Shown here: positions 17,826-26,136 of the stretch, piece after piece | How the letters are laid out: the number at the start of each line of letters is the position of its first letter | How positions within the stretch are numbered: the stretch's first letter is position 1 | NCBI GenBank assembly: GCA_027487555.1 | Contig: JAIYDI010000014.1 | Location: 90,208-154,207 of the forward strand | DNA: 64,000 nucleotides | Direction of reading: 5' to 3' | Origin: Hyphomicrobiales bacterium | GTDB taxonomy: Bacteria; Pseudomonadota; Alphaproteobacteria; Rhizobiales; Devosiaceae | Position numbers and translations under genes: made by a program | The notes under the pieces: generated by a model | Told to the model about the DNA's origin: nothing | Database searches by the model: none | What the model saw: only the letters and a program-made list of their open reading frames with translations

Positions 17826-19289
17826 ATGACGCCCTTTCACCACGTTCTGGGCAACAATCTCGTTGCCAATGTCACCAACTTCACGGTTTGGTTCGCCATT
17901 ACCTTCTGGGTCTATCTGGAGACCCGGTCGGTGTTCGCCACCGGCATGATCGCCGGCATCTACCTGGTGCTCACGGCTGGACTCGGCATCTGGTTCGGCT
18001 CGCTCGTCGACCACCACGCCAAACGCCAGGTGATGCTCGGCTCGAGTGCGGTCTCCTTCGTCTTCTATACGCTGTCGTTGGGCCTGCTGGTGGCCTTCCC
18101 CGAGGCTGTGTTCCAGAACGAATATGGCTGGCAACTCTGGGCGTTCGTGCTGCTGGTGATGCTGGGTGTGATCGCCGGCAATATCCGCTCCATCGCCCTG
18201 CCGACACTCGTCACCATCCTTGTTCCCGCCGACCGGCGCGACAGAGCCAATGGCCTTGTCGGCATGGTCACCGGCATCGGTTTTCTGACGACATCGGTCA
18301 TCTCGGGGCTGCTTGTCGCCTGGGGCGGCATGGTGGCGACACTCCTGCTCGCGCTGGCATTGACGGCGCTGGCGTTCATCCACCTCTGGTATGTCCGCCT
18401 CGAGGAGGGCCGCGTGGCACCGCATCCGGACGCGCCGGCAGAAAAGCGCAGTGTCGACCTCGCCGGCACCATCCGGGTCATCGGCGCGGTGCCGGGCCTG
18501 TTCGCCCTCATCTTCTTTGCCGCGCTCAATAATTTCCTCGGCGGCATCTTCATGGCCTTGCTCGATGCCTATGGTCTTTCGCTGGTATCGGTGGAGGTCT
18601 GGGGCCTGCTGTTCGGCGTGCTTTCCAGCGCGTTCATCATCTCTGGGCTCATGATCTCGCGCACCGGTCTCGGCAAGAAGCCGCTGCGCACCTTGCTTCT
18701 GGTCAACCTGGTCGTTTGGGCGGCCTGCAGCGTGTTCACCATCCAGTCCTCGATCTGGCTGCTGGCCGCGGGAATCTTTCTGTGGATGCTGCTGGGGCCC
18801 TATGCCGAGGCCGCCGAGCAGACGACCTTGCAGCGGGTGGTGCCGCTCGACCGGCAGGGGCGGGTGTTCGGGTTCGCGCAGTCGGTCGAACAATCGGCCT
18901 CGCCGCTCACGGCCTTCCTCATTGCCCCGGTTGCCGAGTTTGTCTTCATCCCGCTGATGACCGATGGTTGGGGCGCCGCCACGATTGGCTCGTGGTTCGG
19001 CACCGGACAGGAGCGCGGCATAGCACTTGTGTTCACCATTGCCGGGCTTGTCGGCGTGGCGATCACCTTGCTGGCGCTCACGTCGAAATACTACCGCCAG
19101 CTTTCCGAGGCCTATGCAAACGCGCCGGATCCGGTCGCAGCAGCAGCGGCACCAGCGCCGCCGGCAAGCGCTAGAGCGCGCGCTGCACCGCCGAGCGCGG
19201 CGCGGGCTGTATCGAAAGCCCAGCTCTCGGCCCTTCATGCCGGGGGCGGCGGCCTCACGCCTTGCAGTAGAGCCCGTACAGCGTGGTGA
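17826..19289 (+). CDS. MFS transporter
   Basis: A 487-residue inner-membrane protein with about twelve hydrophobic helices between residues 8 and 430 and a typical MFS loop 2-3 region (WFGSLVDHHAKRQVM). The substrate cannot be predicted. The C-terminus is unusual: after the last helix it has an alanine/proline-rich tail of about 60 residues that runs 35 nt into the convergent regulator gene. The tail may be disordered or an extension produced by loss of an earlier stop. AAGGGAC serves as ribosome binding site. Confidence 0.9.
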   Translation: MTPFHHVLGNNLVANVTNFTVWFAITFWVYLETRSVFATGMIAGIYLVLTAGLGIWFGSLVDHHAKRQVMLGSSAVSFVFYTLSLGLLVAFPEAVFQNEYGWQLWAFVLLVMLGVIAGNIRSIALPTLVTILVPADRRDRANGLVGMVTGIGFLTTSVISGLLVAWGGMVATLLLALALTALAFIHLWYVRLEEGRVAPHPDAPAEKRSVDLAGTIRVIGAVPGLFALIFFAALNNFLGGIFMALLDAYGLSLVSVEVWGLLFGVLSSAFIISGLMISRTGLGKKPLRTLLLVNLVVWAACSVFTIQSSIWLLAAGIFLWMLLGPYAEAAEQTTLQRVVPLDRQGRVFGFAQSVEQSASPLTAFLIAPVAEFVFIPLMTDGWGAATIGSWFGTGQERGIALVFTIAGLVGVAITLLALTSKYYRQLSEAYANAPDPVAAAAAPAPPASARARAAPPSAARAVSKAQLSALHAGGGGLTPCSRARTAW

Positions 19290-19560
19290 GCACCGCCTCC
19301 ACCTCTGGGCTCGCAAGCCGGTAGTGGATCGATTGCCCGGCGCGACGCGTCTTCACGAGGCCGAGCGCTCGAAGCTTCGACAGGTGCTGCGACAGCGGGC
19401 TCTGGTTGAGCCCGACCCGCTCGCCAAGTTCGGTGACTGTCAGCTCCTCCTCGAGCAGGTGGCATAGCACCATCAGCCGGCTGGGATTCGCCATGGCGGC
19501 GAGCAGACCGGCGGCCGTCTCGGATTTTTTGGCGAGTTGAGCGGGTTGCATCTTGATCAT
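19255..19560 (-). CDS. bigR: ArsR-family regulator of the BigR/SqrR persulfide-sensing type
   Basis: A 101-residue winged-helix repressor with recognition helix NQSPLSQHLSKL. It has exactly two cysteines, Cys33 (MVLCHL) and Cys99 (LYCKA). These match the pair that forms a sulfide/persulfide-dependent disulfide or tetrasulfide in BigR, YgaV and SqrR, rather than the CxC metal site of ArsR proper. It is divergent from a DUF2892 gene and a DUF442 gene, the usual BigR partners. It probably represses both itself and those genes through the AT-rich dyad at 19571-19590. The 3' end overlaps the convergent MFS gene by 35 nt. Confidence 0.85.
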   Translation of the reverse strand: MIKMQPAQLAKKSETAAGLLAAMANPSRLMVLCHLLEEELTVTELGERVGLNQSPLSQHLSKLRALGLVKTRRAGQSIHYRLASPEVEAVLTTLYGLYCKA

Positions 19561-19570
19561 ATTAGAACAT

Positions 19571-19590
19571 CCGAATATATAAATATACGG
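19571..19590. promoter_or_regulatory. AT-rich dyad, candidate BigR operator
   Basis: The 20-bp block CCGAATATATAAATATACGG is nearly palindromic, with only a few mismatched pairs. It lies 11 bp upstream of the regulator start and 41 bp upstream of the DUF2892 gene. BigR operators are AT-rich palindromes in such divergent promoters, so this is the natural binding site. Confidence 0.65.
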
Positions 19591-19630
19591 GTTTGCTTTG
19601 CAAGCCTAGCAGCGAAAGAGGAAGCTCGCC

Positions 19631-19849
19631 ATGTTCACCACCAATGTCGGCACGCCGGACCGCATCATCCGTATCGTCATCGGGCTCGTGCTCGTGGCGC
19701 TGCCGTTCGCACTCGGGGCCGCGCTGCCCGGATGGCTCGCCATCGGCCTGCCGATCGTCGGCCTCGTGCTGTTTCTGACCGCTTTCATCGCCTTCTGCCC
19801 GATCTATCGGGTGCTCGGCGTTTCCACCGCGTCGCGAAAGGACGTCTGA
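19631..19849 (+). CDS. DUF2892 (YgaP-like) small membrane protein
   Basis: A 72-residue protein with the family start TNVGTPDRIIRIVIG and two transmembrane helices (about 13-31 and 36-56), ending with CPIYRVLGV where the cysteine is conserved. The domain occurs alone or fused to rhodanese in sulfide-responsive YgaP. It lies in the BigR divergent region and ends 1 nt before the DUF442 gene. GAGGAAG is the ribosome binding site. Confidence 0.88.
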   Translation: MFTTNVGTPDRIIRIVIGLVLVALPFALGAALPGWLAIGLPIVGLVLFLTAFIAFCPIYRVLGVSTASRKDV

Positions 19850-19850
19850 T

Positions 19851-20210
19851 ATGAGTCTGTTCTCGTTCAAGCCCAAGGGGCTCACCTTTCAGTCCGTCGA
19901 TGCCGACTTCGCCGTCAGGGGCCAGATCAGCGTCGCCGACGTGAAGGATGTTGCTGCCGCCGGCTTCAAGTCTATCGTCTGTGCGCGGCCTGACAACGAA
20001 TCGGGTGACCAGCCGAGCTTTGCGACGATTGCTGCTGAGGCGGAACGCAACGGCTTGCAGATCGTGCATGTTCCGGTGGCGGGCGGGCTCACGCAATCCA
20101 ACTTCCAGCGCTTTGCCGATGCCATGCAGGACCTGCCGCGGCCGATTCTCGGCTATTGCCGCTCGGGTGCCAGGGCCGGCAGCCTTTATGCCGCTTGGAA
20201 GCGCGGATGA
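19851..20210 (+). CDS. DUF442 / TIGR01244 phosphatase-like sulfur metabolism protein
   Basis: A 119-residue protein with a dual-specificity-phosphatase-like fold. The active-site loop YCRSGARA carries the catalytic cysteine and arginine of a CxxGxR P-loop. This domain is the N-terminal part of Blh (beta-lactamase-like hydrolase), whose other half is a persulfide dioxygenase. Here it stands alone, with no dioxygenase domain nearby. It is probably involved in handling persulfide sulfur. It is co-transcribed with DUF2892, with AAGGACG before the ATG. Confidence 0.85.
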   Translation: MSLFSFKPKGLTFQSVDADFAVRGQISVADVKDVAAAGFKSIVCARPDNESGDQPSFATIAAEAERNGLQIVHVPVAGGLTQSNFQRFADAMQDLPRPILGYCRSGARAGSLYAAWKRG

Positions 20211-20321
20211 CGCCTTGCCGGTGCATTGAGGCTGGGTGCAGGGGCGGGGCGCCTTCGCCACCTTGTGCACAAACGCCACGCCGGACGGCCCGAGCAGCCG
20301 CCAATACCGACCAGAAACAAC

Positions 20322-20343
20322 GAAGGGCCCGCAAGGGCCCTTC
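20322..20343 (-). terminator. Hairpin terminator for the outer-membrane protein gene
   Basis: GAAGGGCCC and GGGCCCTTC form a perfect 9-bp stem with a GCAA tetraloop. On the minus strand it is followed by GTTGTTT, and it lies 22 nt past the stop of the gene at 20366. Confidence 0.75.
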
Positions 20344-20365
20344 TGACTTCATGCGCTGAAAACAC

Positions 20366-21277
20366 TCACAGAGCGTCTGAAGCATACCCGCCGCGGAACG
20401 GCGCAACGCTGGTCGCCAGCGGATTGAGCGAGCCCGCTGCACTCTCATTCCCGAACGGCACAGACAGACCAACCTTCACCGAATGCTCGAAGGCGTCGTC
20501 ATTGTCCAACTGGGTCATCGAGTAGAAGCCCTCATAGGCAGCCGTCATGTTGAGCGGCGTGTCCGTCGGCAATGCGTAAGCCAGCTTTGCGCCCCACACC
20601 GCGTAACCGCCCGGATCATCCGTATTGTCGAAGTTGGCACTGTATCCAAGCCCTGCAGAGAGCATGATGGCGAGCTCATCACTCACAGCATAAAGTGCAC
20701 CGGCCTCGATGAACGGCCCAACCATGCCCTCGAGCTCATCATCGCCATTATACTCGTCGCTGCCGGCGAGAGCGTAGCCCAGCTTGCCGAACACAGTGGC
20801 ATCCCCTGCATCGACAGTTCCTTCGATGCCGATCGCATAACCGGCAAGCACGTCTTCGACGTCGTCATCGGGGTAGACCCCGACTGCGCCGAAGGCACCG
20901 AAATAGCCATTGTCCAGAGCGGCACCGACGTGAGCGCCGAGCGCCCCGACATAGGCCGGGGTCAGGTCATCATTGGCGCTCGCACCCTCGAGCACAACCG
21001 CTTCAAGGTAGCCGTCGACGCCGAACATCAGCGCTTCAGAACCGCCCCATGCCGAGAATGACGCATAGGCACCGCCGACAAGATCGTCGTAATCGAGATC
21101 CCCGTCACCGTCATACTCTGCCGCGTAACGACCGAGGCCGCCGACTTCCATCGCGCCGATCCACGAATACTCTTCCGCGGCGACAGGCTCGACGGCAGTC
21201 GGAGCATCGGCTGCATGCGCAGCCCCAACGATCAGGCAAGCAGTGCCTGCAACCAACAGACGCGCGAACATCGCCAT
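20366..21277 (-). CDS. Outer-membrane beta-barrel-like protein
   Basis: A 303-residue exported protein. Signal peptide: MAMFARLLVAGTACLIVGAAHA, cleaved before ADAP. The mature part is very acidic and glycine rich, with alternating strand patterns (YVGALGAHVGAAL, YFGAFGAVGVY) and DGDGDLDYDD, a possible calcium-binding turn. This suggests a beta-barrel in the outer membrane. The last residue is Leu rather than the usual Phe. ATG 21277 is chosen because GGGGGG lies just upstream; the frame is open further. The specific family is unrecognised. Confidence 0.75.
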   Translation of the reverse strand: MAMFARLLVAGTACLIVGAAHAADAPTAVEPVAAEEYSWIGAMEVGGLGRYAAEYDGDGDLDYDDLVGGAYASFSAWGGSEALMFGVDGYLEAVVLEGASANDDLTPAYVGALGAHVGAALDNGYFGAFGAVGVYPDDDVEDVLAGYAIGIEGTVDAGDATVFGKLGYALAGSDEYNGDDELEGMVGPFIEAGALYAVSDELAIMLSAGLGYSANFDNTDDPGGYAVWGAKLAYALPTDTPLNMTAAYEGFYSMTQLDNDDAFEHSVKVGLSVPFGNESAAGSLNPLATSVAPFRGGYASDAL

Positions 21278-21596
21278 AAGCAGCCCCCCAGAATCAGCCA
21301 TTACCTTCAATATGACATGATCCCAGGCAGTTGTATCCTTTTCCGAGATGATTCTCCGGCGTTTGTGGCGTCCGCGCAACAAGCAGTAACACCTAGCCTC
21401 GCAGCACCGGTATTCAATCGCCTTTGCCCGGGCGTGTGGTGGTTCATAGCCGCTGCATGGGGCCGGTCCACGATTGTGAGCCGATGCGAAGCGGGCTAGA
21501 AGGTCGAGGTTTATGCAATCGATTGCACTGACCCGGACATCTGTCCGCCAACGCCGCACCACAGACGTCCGGACTGACGCCGGGCTGGAGGAGACC
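21278..21596. other. Divergent intergenic region
   Basis: A 319-bp gap between the outer-membrane protein gene and the beta-mannosidase gene. It contains the perfect palindrome at 21514-21527 and a second one, CGGACA-tc-TGTCCG, at 21534-21547. I saw no convincing RNA gene, small ORF or terminator in it. Both flanking genes must have their promoters here. Confidence 0.6.
21514..21527. promoter_or_regulatory. Perfect 14-bp palindrome upstream of beta-mannosidase, candidate LacI-family operator
   Basis: TGCAATCGATTGCA is a perfect palindrome with a central CG, typical of sugar-responsive LacI-family repressors. It lies 69 bp before the beta-mannosidase start. No LacI-type gene is in the window. 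Confidence 0.55.
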
Positions 21597-24065
21597 ATGA
21601 CCGAAGCCGCCCATTATTCCGAGCTCGACCTGTCGGGCGCTTTCACCCTCAGCTCCCCCCGGCGCAATTCCAGCCTGTCGATCAGCCTGCCCGGCGACGT
21701 GCACTCGGCATTGCTCGCGGCAGGCGAAATTCCCGACCCATATTTCGGCACGAATGAGCAGGCGGTGATGTGGGTGCACGCTACGCCATGGACCGTCGAG
21801 CGCGCATTCGAAGCGACGCCGGCCGATATCGATGGCCACCTGACACTCACACTTGAGAATGTCGACACCATCGCCACGGTGTTCCTCAATGGCGAGGCGA
21901 TCGCTGAAACCGACAACCAGTTCGTCCGCTACGATATCGACGTGACGGGCAAGGTGCGTGCGGGGACCAACCACCTGCGCATCGCCTTCGCCGTCACCAA
22001 GGATGTGGCGAAGGCCCGCGCCGACGCGCATCCGTTCCCCATTCCCTTCACCTATAACTATCTCAGCAATGGCCTGCCCGGCGTGCACATGAACTTCGTG
22101 CGCAAGGCTGCCTGCCATGCCGGCTGGGACTGGGGCATCTGCCTGATGCCGACGGGCGTTTATGGCCGCATGGCACTGCGCCGCTCGCGCCTCGCCCGGC
22201 AGGAAAGCATCACCGTAGTGCAGAGCCACGGCAGGAACACTGTCGAACTGTCGATCACGACACGGGCCTTTGCCTTCGCCGCGGGCTCGGTCGAGCTCAC
22301 CCACGAGATCGGGGGGCAAAAGCTCGTCGACAAGCTGGCGATGCGGCCGGGCGAGAATGTCTTCACCCACACCGTCACCATCGACAACCCGCGCCTCTGG
22401 TGGCCCAATGGCCATGGCGAGCAGCACCTCTATGACTTCTGGACAACGCTCGATGGAGAGACGACCAAACGCCGGCTCGGCCTGCGTCAGCTCGACTGGG
22501 TCGTCGAAAAGGACGAGATCGACCATTCCTTCAAGTGCCGGGTGAATGGCCGCGACATCTTCATGTTCGGCTCGAACTGGATACCCGCCGACGCGCTGCC
22601 GAGCCGTATCACCCCAGCATCGGTGCGCGACCTGCTCGAAAGCGCCCGGGCCGTGAACCAGAACATGATCCGCGTCTGGGGCGGCGGGCAGTACGAGCCG
22701 GACTATTTCTACGAAGCCTGCGATGAGCTCGGCCTGCTGGTCTGGCACGACTTCATGTTCTCGTGCATGAGCTACCCGTCGAACCGCGAATTCCTCGCCA
22801 ATGTGCGCACCGAGGTGACGCAGCAGGTGCGGCGCCTGCAGCACCACGCGTCGATTGCCATCTGGTGCGGCGACAACGAGGTGATCGGCTCCCTGCACTG
22901 GTATCCCGAAACCAAGGCAGCGCCCGAGCGCTATGTCGCCAATTACGACCGGCTCAATTCCATGCTGGGCTATATTGTCGAGGACGAGGACCCACAGCGC
23001 CGCTTCTGGCCGTCCTCGCCCTCGCTCGGCTACATGGACTATGCCGATGGCTGGCACCTCGATACCCGCGGCGATACGCATTACTGGAGCGTGTGGCACG
23101 AGGCGAAGGACTTCTCGGCCTATCGCAATGTGAATCCGCGCTTTGCCTCGGAATTCGGCTTCCAGAGCTTCACCTCGATGAAGGTCATCGAGAGCTTCAC
23201 GAGGCCGGAAGACCGCAATCCGTCCTCCCCCGTGATGGAGGCGCACCAGCGCAATGTCGGCGGCAATACCCGCATCATCGAAACGATGACGCGCTATTTC
23301 CGCTTCCCGTCGGACTTCGAGAAGATGGTGTTTCTCTCCCAGGTGCAGCAGGGGCTCGCCATCAAGACCGCCATCGAATACTGGCGCTCGACCAAGCCGC
23401 GCTGCATGGGCACGCTCTACTGGCAGATCAACGACATCTACCCGGTGGCGAGCTGGTCGAGCCTCGACTACGGCGGCGGCTGGAAACTGCTGCACTACAT
23501 GGCGCGGCGCTTCTTCAATCCCATCAATGTCGTGGCTGTGCCTCAGGGCGATGCGCTGCTGCTCAAGGCGATCAACGACACGCCGGACCGCGCGACGGTC
23601 GGCCTCGAGGTGCTGGCCGTGAACGCGCTGGGTGGCACCCGACCCCTCTCCAATGTGACGGTGACCACCGAGCCGGGCGGCGCACTTGTCGCGGCAACAA
23701 TCGACAAGGCCGACCTGAAGCCCAACGAGTTCCTGTCTTTCACCTGGACCGCGGAGGACGGAAAACTCCTGGGCGAGAACGACTTCTTCCCGGAGGCCTA
23801 CAAGGCCTATGATCTGGCCGAGGCGAATGTCAGCACCCGGTGGGAAGGCAGCGAGGAGGCGCCCGTGCTGGTGCTTTCCACCGACAAGCCGGCGGTCTTC
23901 GTTACTGCCACCACCGATGTGCCCGGCTATTTCTCCGATAATGCGCTTACCCTGCTGCCCGGGCGCGAGGCAAGGCTCAGCTTTACCCCGCGCTTGGGCG
24001 CAGTGGCGACGAAATCGGCGCTCGCCGCCAGCCTCAGGGTCAACCACCTGCGCGAGACCTATTGA
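21597..24065 (+). CDS. Beta-mannosidase (glycoside hydrolase family 2)
   Basis: An 822-residue enzyme that releases mannose from the non-reducing ends of beta-mannosides. The N-terminal jelly-roll domain (about 10-180, ending near HAGWDWG) is followed by an immunoglobulin-like domain and a TIM barrel. The acid/base is Glu428 (WCGDNE) and the nucleophile Glu519 (FASEFGFQS). GNWIPAD-like and MIRVWGGGQYEPDYFYE blocks are characteristic of beta-mannosidases rather than beta-galactosidases. There is no signal peptide, so it is cytoplasmic. GGAGGAG 4 nt before ATG 21597 fixes the start; an upstream frame is open to 21513. Confidence 0.93.
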   Translation: MTEAAHYSELDLSGAFTLSSPRRNSSLSISLPGDVHSALLAAGEIPDPYFGTNEQAVMWVHATPWTVERAFEATPADIDGHLTLTLENVDTIATVFLNGEAIAETDNQFVRYDIDVTGKVRAGTNHLRIAFAVTKDVAKARADAHPFPIPFTYNYLSNGLPGVHMNFVRKAACHAGWDWGICLMPTGVYGRMALRRSRLARQESITVVQSHGRNTVELSITTRAFAFAAGSVELTHEIGGQKLVDKLAMRPGENVFTHTVTIDNPRLWWPNGHGEQHLYDFWTTLDGETTKRRLGLRQLDWVVEKDEIDHSFKCRVNGRDIFMFGSNWIPADALPSRITPASVRDLLESARAVNQNMIRVWGGGQYEPDYFYEACDELGLLVWHDFMFSCMSYPSNREFLANVRTEVTQQVRRLQHHASIAIWCGDNEVIGSLHWYPETKAAPERYVANYDRLNSMLGYIVEDEDPQRRFWPSSPSLGYMDYADGWHLDTRGDTHYWSVWHEAKDFSAYRNVNPRFASEFGFQSFTSMKVIESFTRPEDRNPSSPVMEAHQRNVGGNTRIIETMTRYFRFPSDFEKMVFLSQVQQGLAIKTAIEYWRSTKPRCMGTLYWQINDIYPVASWSSLDYGGGWKLLHYMARRFFNPINVVAVPQGDALLLKAINDTPDRATVGLEVLAVNALGGTRPLSNVTVTTEPGGALVAATIDKADLKPNEFLSFTWTAEDGKLLGENDFFPEAYKAYDLAEANVSTRWEGSEEAPVLVLSTDKPAVFVTATTDVPGYFSDNALTLLPGREARLSFTPRLGAVATKSALAASLRVNHLRETY

Positions 24066-24213
24066 TAGGCAACAACGCGGACGTTCTGGCGCCGCATGCT
24101 CAGTCAGGTCACCTCCCCCCTCGTGGTGGAGGGAGCGGTGAGTGAAGGTTTCGCGGCGTTGAACCGCGGGCAGCTACAGGCGCGGTCGGCGCCCCGAAGG
24201 ACCATCGGCTGAT

Positions 24214-24241
24214 TGACAAGGCCGACCGGCCGCACTCATTT
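24214..24241 (+). promoter_or_regulatory. Candidate sigma-70-like promoter for the EamA pair
   Basis: TTGACA at 24214-24219 and TCATTT at 24236-24241 are about 16-17 bp apart. A CGACCGGCC...GGCCGGTCG inverted repeat surrounds the -10 region. It lies about 50 bp upstream of the transporter ATG. The -35 is consensus but the -10 is weak. Confidence 0.3.
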
Positions 24242-24292
24242 GGAAGGCCGGTCGCGACTCCCTCCTTTGGCGGCCTCTCCGGAATTTTTTGC

Positions 24293-25204
24293 ATGACCAC
24301 GAAGATCGCGCCCATCGAGGAGCGCCGCAATCTCGGCATCGCCATCCTGCTGGTGGCGCAGCTTTTCTTCACCGCGCTCGATACCTCGGCCAAGTACATG
24401 TCGGTGGCCGGTATCCCGGTAACCGAGATCGTCTTCATCCGCTATTTCGTGCATGTGGCGCTGATCCTCGTCTTGATCGCCCCTGTGCAGCGGGGCATCT
24501 TCCGCACGCGTGCCTGGAAGCTTGAGGTCCTGCGCGGGCTTTGCCTGCTCGGCATCACGGTCGCCAACTTCCTCGCCATGCGCTACCTGCCGCTGACAGT
24601 GACGGGCGCCCTGATGTTCACCATGCCGCTGATGGTGACGGCGCTCTCGGGGCCGCTGCTCGGGGAAAAGATCGGTCCGAACCGCTGGGTTGCCGTGGGA
24701 ATCGGCTTTGTCGGCATCCTGATCATCATCCGGCCCGGCACGGAGGCCTTCCATCCCGCAGCGTTGATCGCACTTGCCGGGGCGCTCGCCGCCGCCTTTT
24801 ATTCGATCATCACCCGCAAGCTCGCCGGCGTCGACGGCCCCACGACGCAGCAGCTTTATTCCGGGCTGATTTCGCTCGGCTGCATCACGCCCTTCGCCTT
24901 CCAGGATTGGGTCTGGCCGTCGGATGGCGCCACCTGGTTCGCCTTCCTCATCGCCGGCGTGGCGGGCATGCTTGCTCACCAGCTCAACACCATCTCGCTG
25001 CGCTTCGCCTCGCCCTCGGTATTGGCGCCCTTCAGCTATACCGAATTGCTGCTGCTCGCGCTCGCAAGCTGGCTGATCTTTCAGCAGCCCCCCGATATCT
25101 GGTTCTATCTGGGCGCGCCGATCATCATTGGATCGGGCGTCTATATCTGGTGGCGCGAGCGGGAAACGCACAAGCCCGTCACCATCGGCCCGGTGGAAGA
25201 CTGA
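24293..25204 (+). CDS. EamA/DMT family transporter 1
   Basis: A 303-residue inner-membrane protein with ten predicted helices in two EamA repeats (about 12-145 and 155-285). It ends with YIWWRERE. DMT transporters export or exchange metabolites such as amino acids or nucleosides; the substrate cannot be told. Its stop overlaps the start of the next gene in TGATG, so the two are translationally coupled. Confidence 0.9.
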   Translation: MTTKIAPIEERRNLGIAILLVAQLFFTALDTSAKYMSVAGIPVTEIVFIRYFVHVALILVLIAPVQRGIFRTRAWKLEVLRGLCLLGITVANFLAMRYLPLTVTGALMFTMPLMVTALSGPLLGEKIGPNRWVAVGIGFVGILIIIRPGTEAFHPAALIALAGALAAAFYSIITRKLAGVDGPTTQQLYSGLISLGCITPFAFQDWVWPSDGATWFAFLIAGVAGMLAHQLNTISLRFASPSVLAPFSYTELLLLALASWLIFQQPPDIWFYLGAPIIIGSGVYIWWRERETHKPVTIGPVED

Positions 25205-26121
25205 TGCGGGGCGCAGTCAAACCGATCGAGGACAGACGTCTGCTCGGCATCGGGCTCTCGCTCTTCGGCTTCTTCTGCTTCTGCGTTACCGACAGTTGCG
25301 CCAAGTGGCTCACGCTGCGCGGCATGCCGACCATCGAGGTGGTGTTCATCCGTTATTTCGGGCAGTTCGTCATTATCTGCGCGCTGGCCTTGCCGCATGC
25401 CCCCAGAGCGATTTTGACGACGCGGCGGCCCTGGCTCGAAGTGGCGCGGGGCCTGGCGCTGCTCGGTTCGACGCTCGGCAATTTCTTTGCGCTGACCTTC
25501 ATTCCGCTCACCATCACCGCCTCCATCGGCTTCACCATGCCGCTGATCCTGTGCGCGCTCTCGATCCCGTTCCTGGGCGAGAAAGTCGGCTGGCGGCGCT
25601 GGGTGGCAATTGTGGTCGGGTTCATCGGCGTCCTGATCATCGTCCGGCCCGGCACCGATGCCTTTCATCCCGCCATGCTGCTATCGCTTGTCGCTGTCAC
25701 CTTCAGCGCCTTCTACTTTCTTCTGACGCGCAAGCTGGCCGGGGTGGATTCCACCAATACCCAGCAATTCTATGCTGCCGCCGTGGCGACTGCCTGTCTC
25801 GTGCCGTTCGCCTTTGGCGGCTGGGTCTGGCCCGAGGGGCTCGAGCAATGGATCCCCTTCATCCTGATCGGCGCGGCGGCAACGCTGGGGCACCAGGCCA
25901 TCGTTACAGCGCATCGCTTCGCGCCCGCCTCGACGCTTGCGCCCTTCAACTATTCGCTGATCGTCTACATGACCATTTCGAGCTGGTTTGTTTTCGGCCA
26001 GCCACCCGATGGCTGGGTCTTTCTCGGCGCGCCCATCGTCATCGCCTCGGGCGTCTATATCTGGTGGCGTGAGCGTCAGCTCTCGAAGTCGGTGGCTGCC
26101 GACGCACTTTCGGGGGATTGA
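25204..26121 (+). CDS. EamA/DMT family transporter 2 (tandem paralogue)
   Basis: A 305-residue, ten-helix transporter paralogous to the preceding one: both share IEVVFIRYF-like helix 2, GVLIIVRPGTDAFHPA and the final GVYIWWRER. ATG 25204 overlaps the upstream stop. The tandem arrangement suggests duplication; they may form a heterodimer or have diverged in substrate. Confidence 0.9.
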   Translation: MRGAVKPIEDRRLLGIGLSLFGFFCFCVTDSCAKWLTLRGMPTIEVVFIRYFGQFVIICALALPHAPRAILTTRRPWLEVARGLALLGSTLGNFFALTFIPLTITASIGFTMPLILCALSIPFLGEKVGWRRWVAIVVGFIGVLIIVRPGTDAFHPAMLLSLVAVTFSAFYFLLTRKLAGVDSTNTQQFYAAAVATACLVPFAFGGWVWPEGLEQWIPFILIGAAATLGHQAIVTAHRFAPASTLAPFNYSLIVYMTISSWFVFGQPPDGWVFLGAPIVIASGVYIWWRERQLSKSVAADALSGD

Positions 26122-26136
26122 GGGCAGGGCGCGCAC

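Noticed and set aside
21444..24047. Long minus-strand frame opposite beta-mannosidase
   Set aside because: Mirror frame of a well-conserved GH2 enzyme; no domain, start signal or plausible composition.
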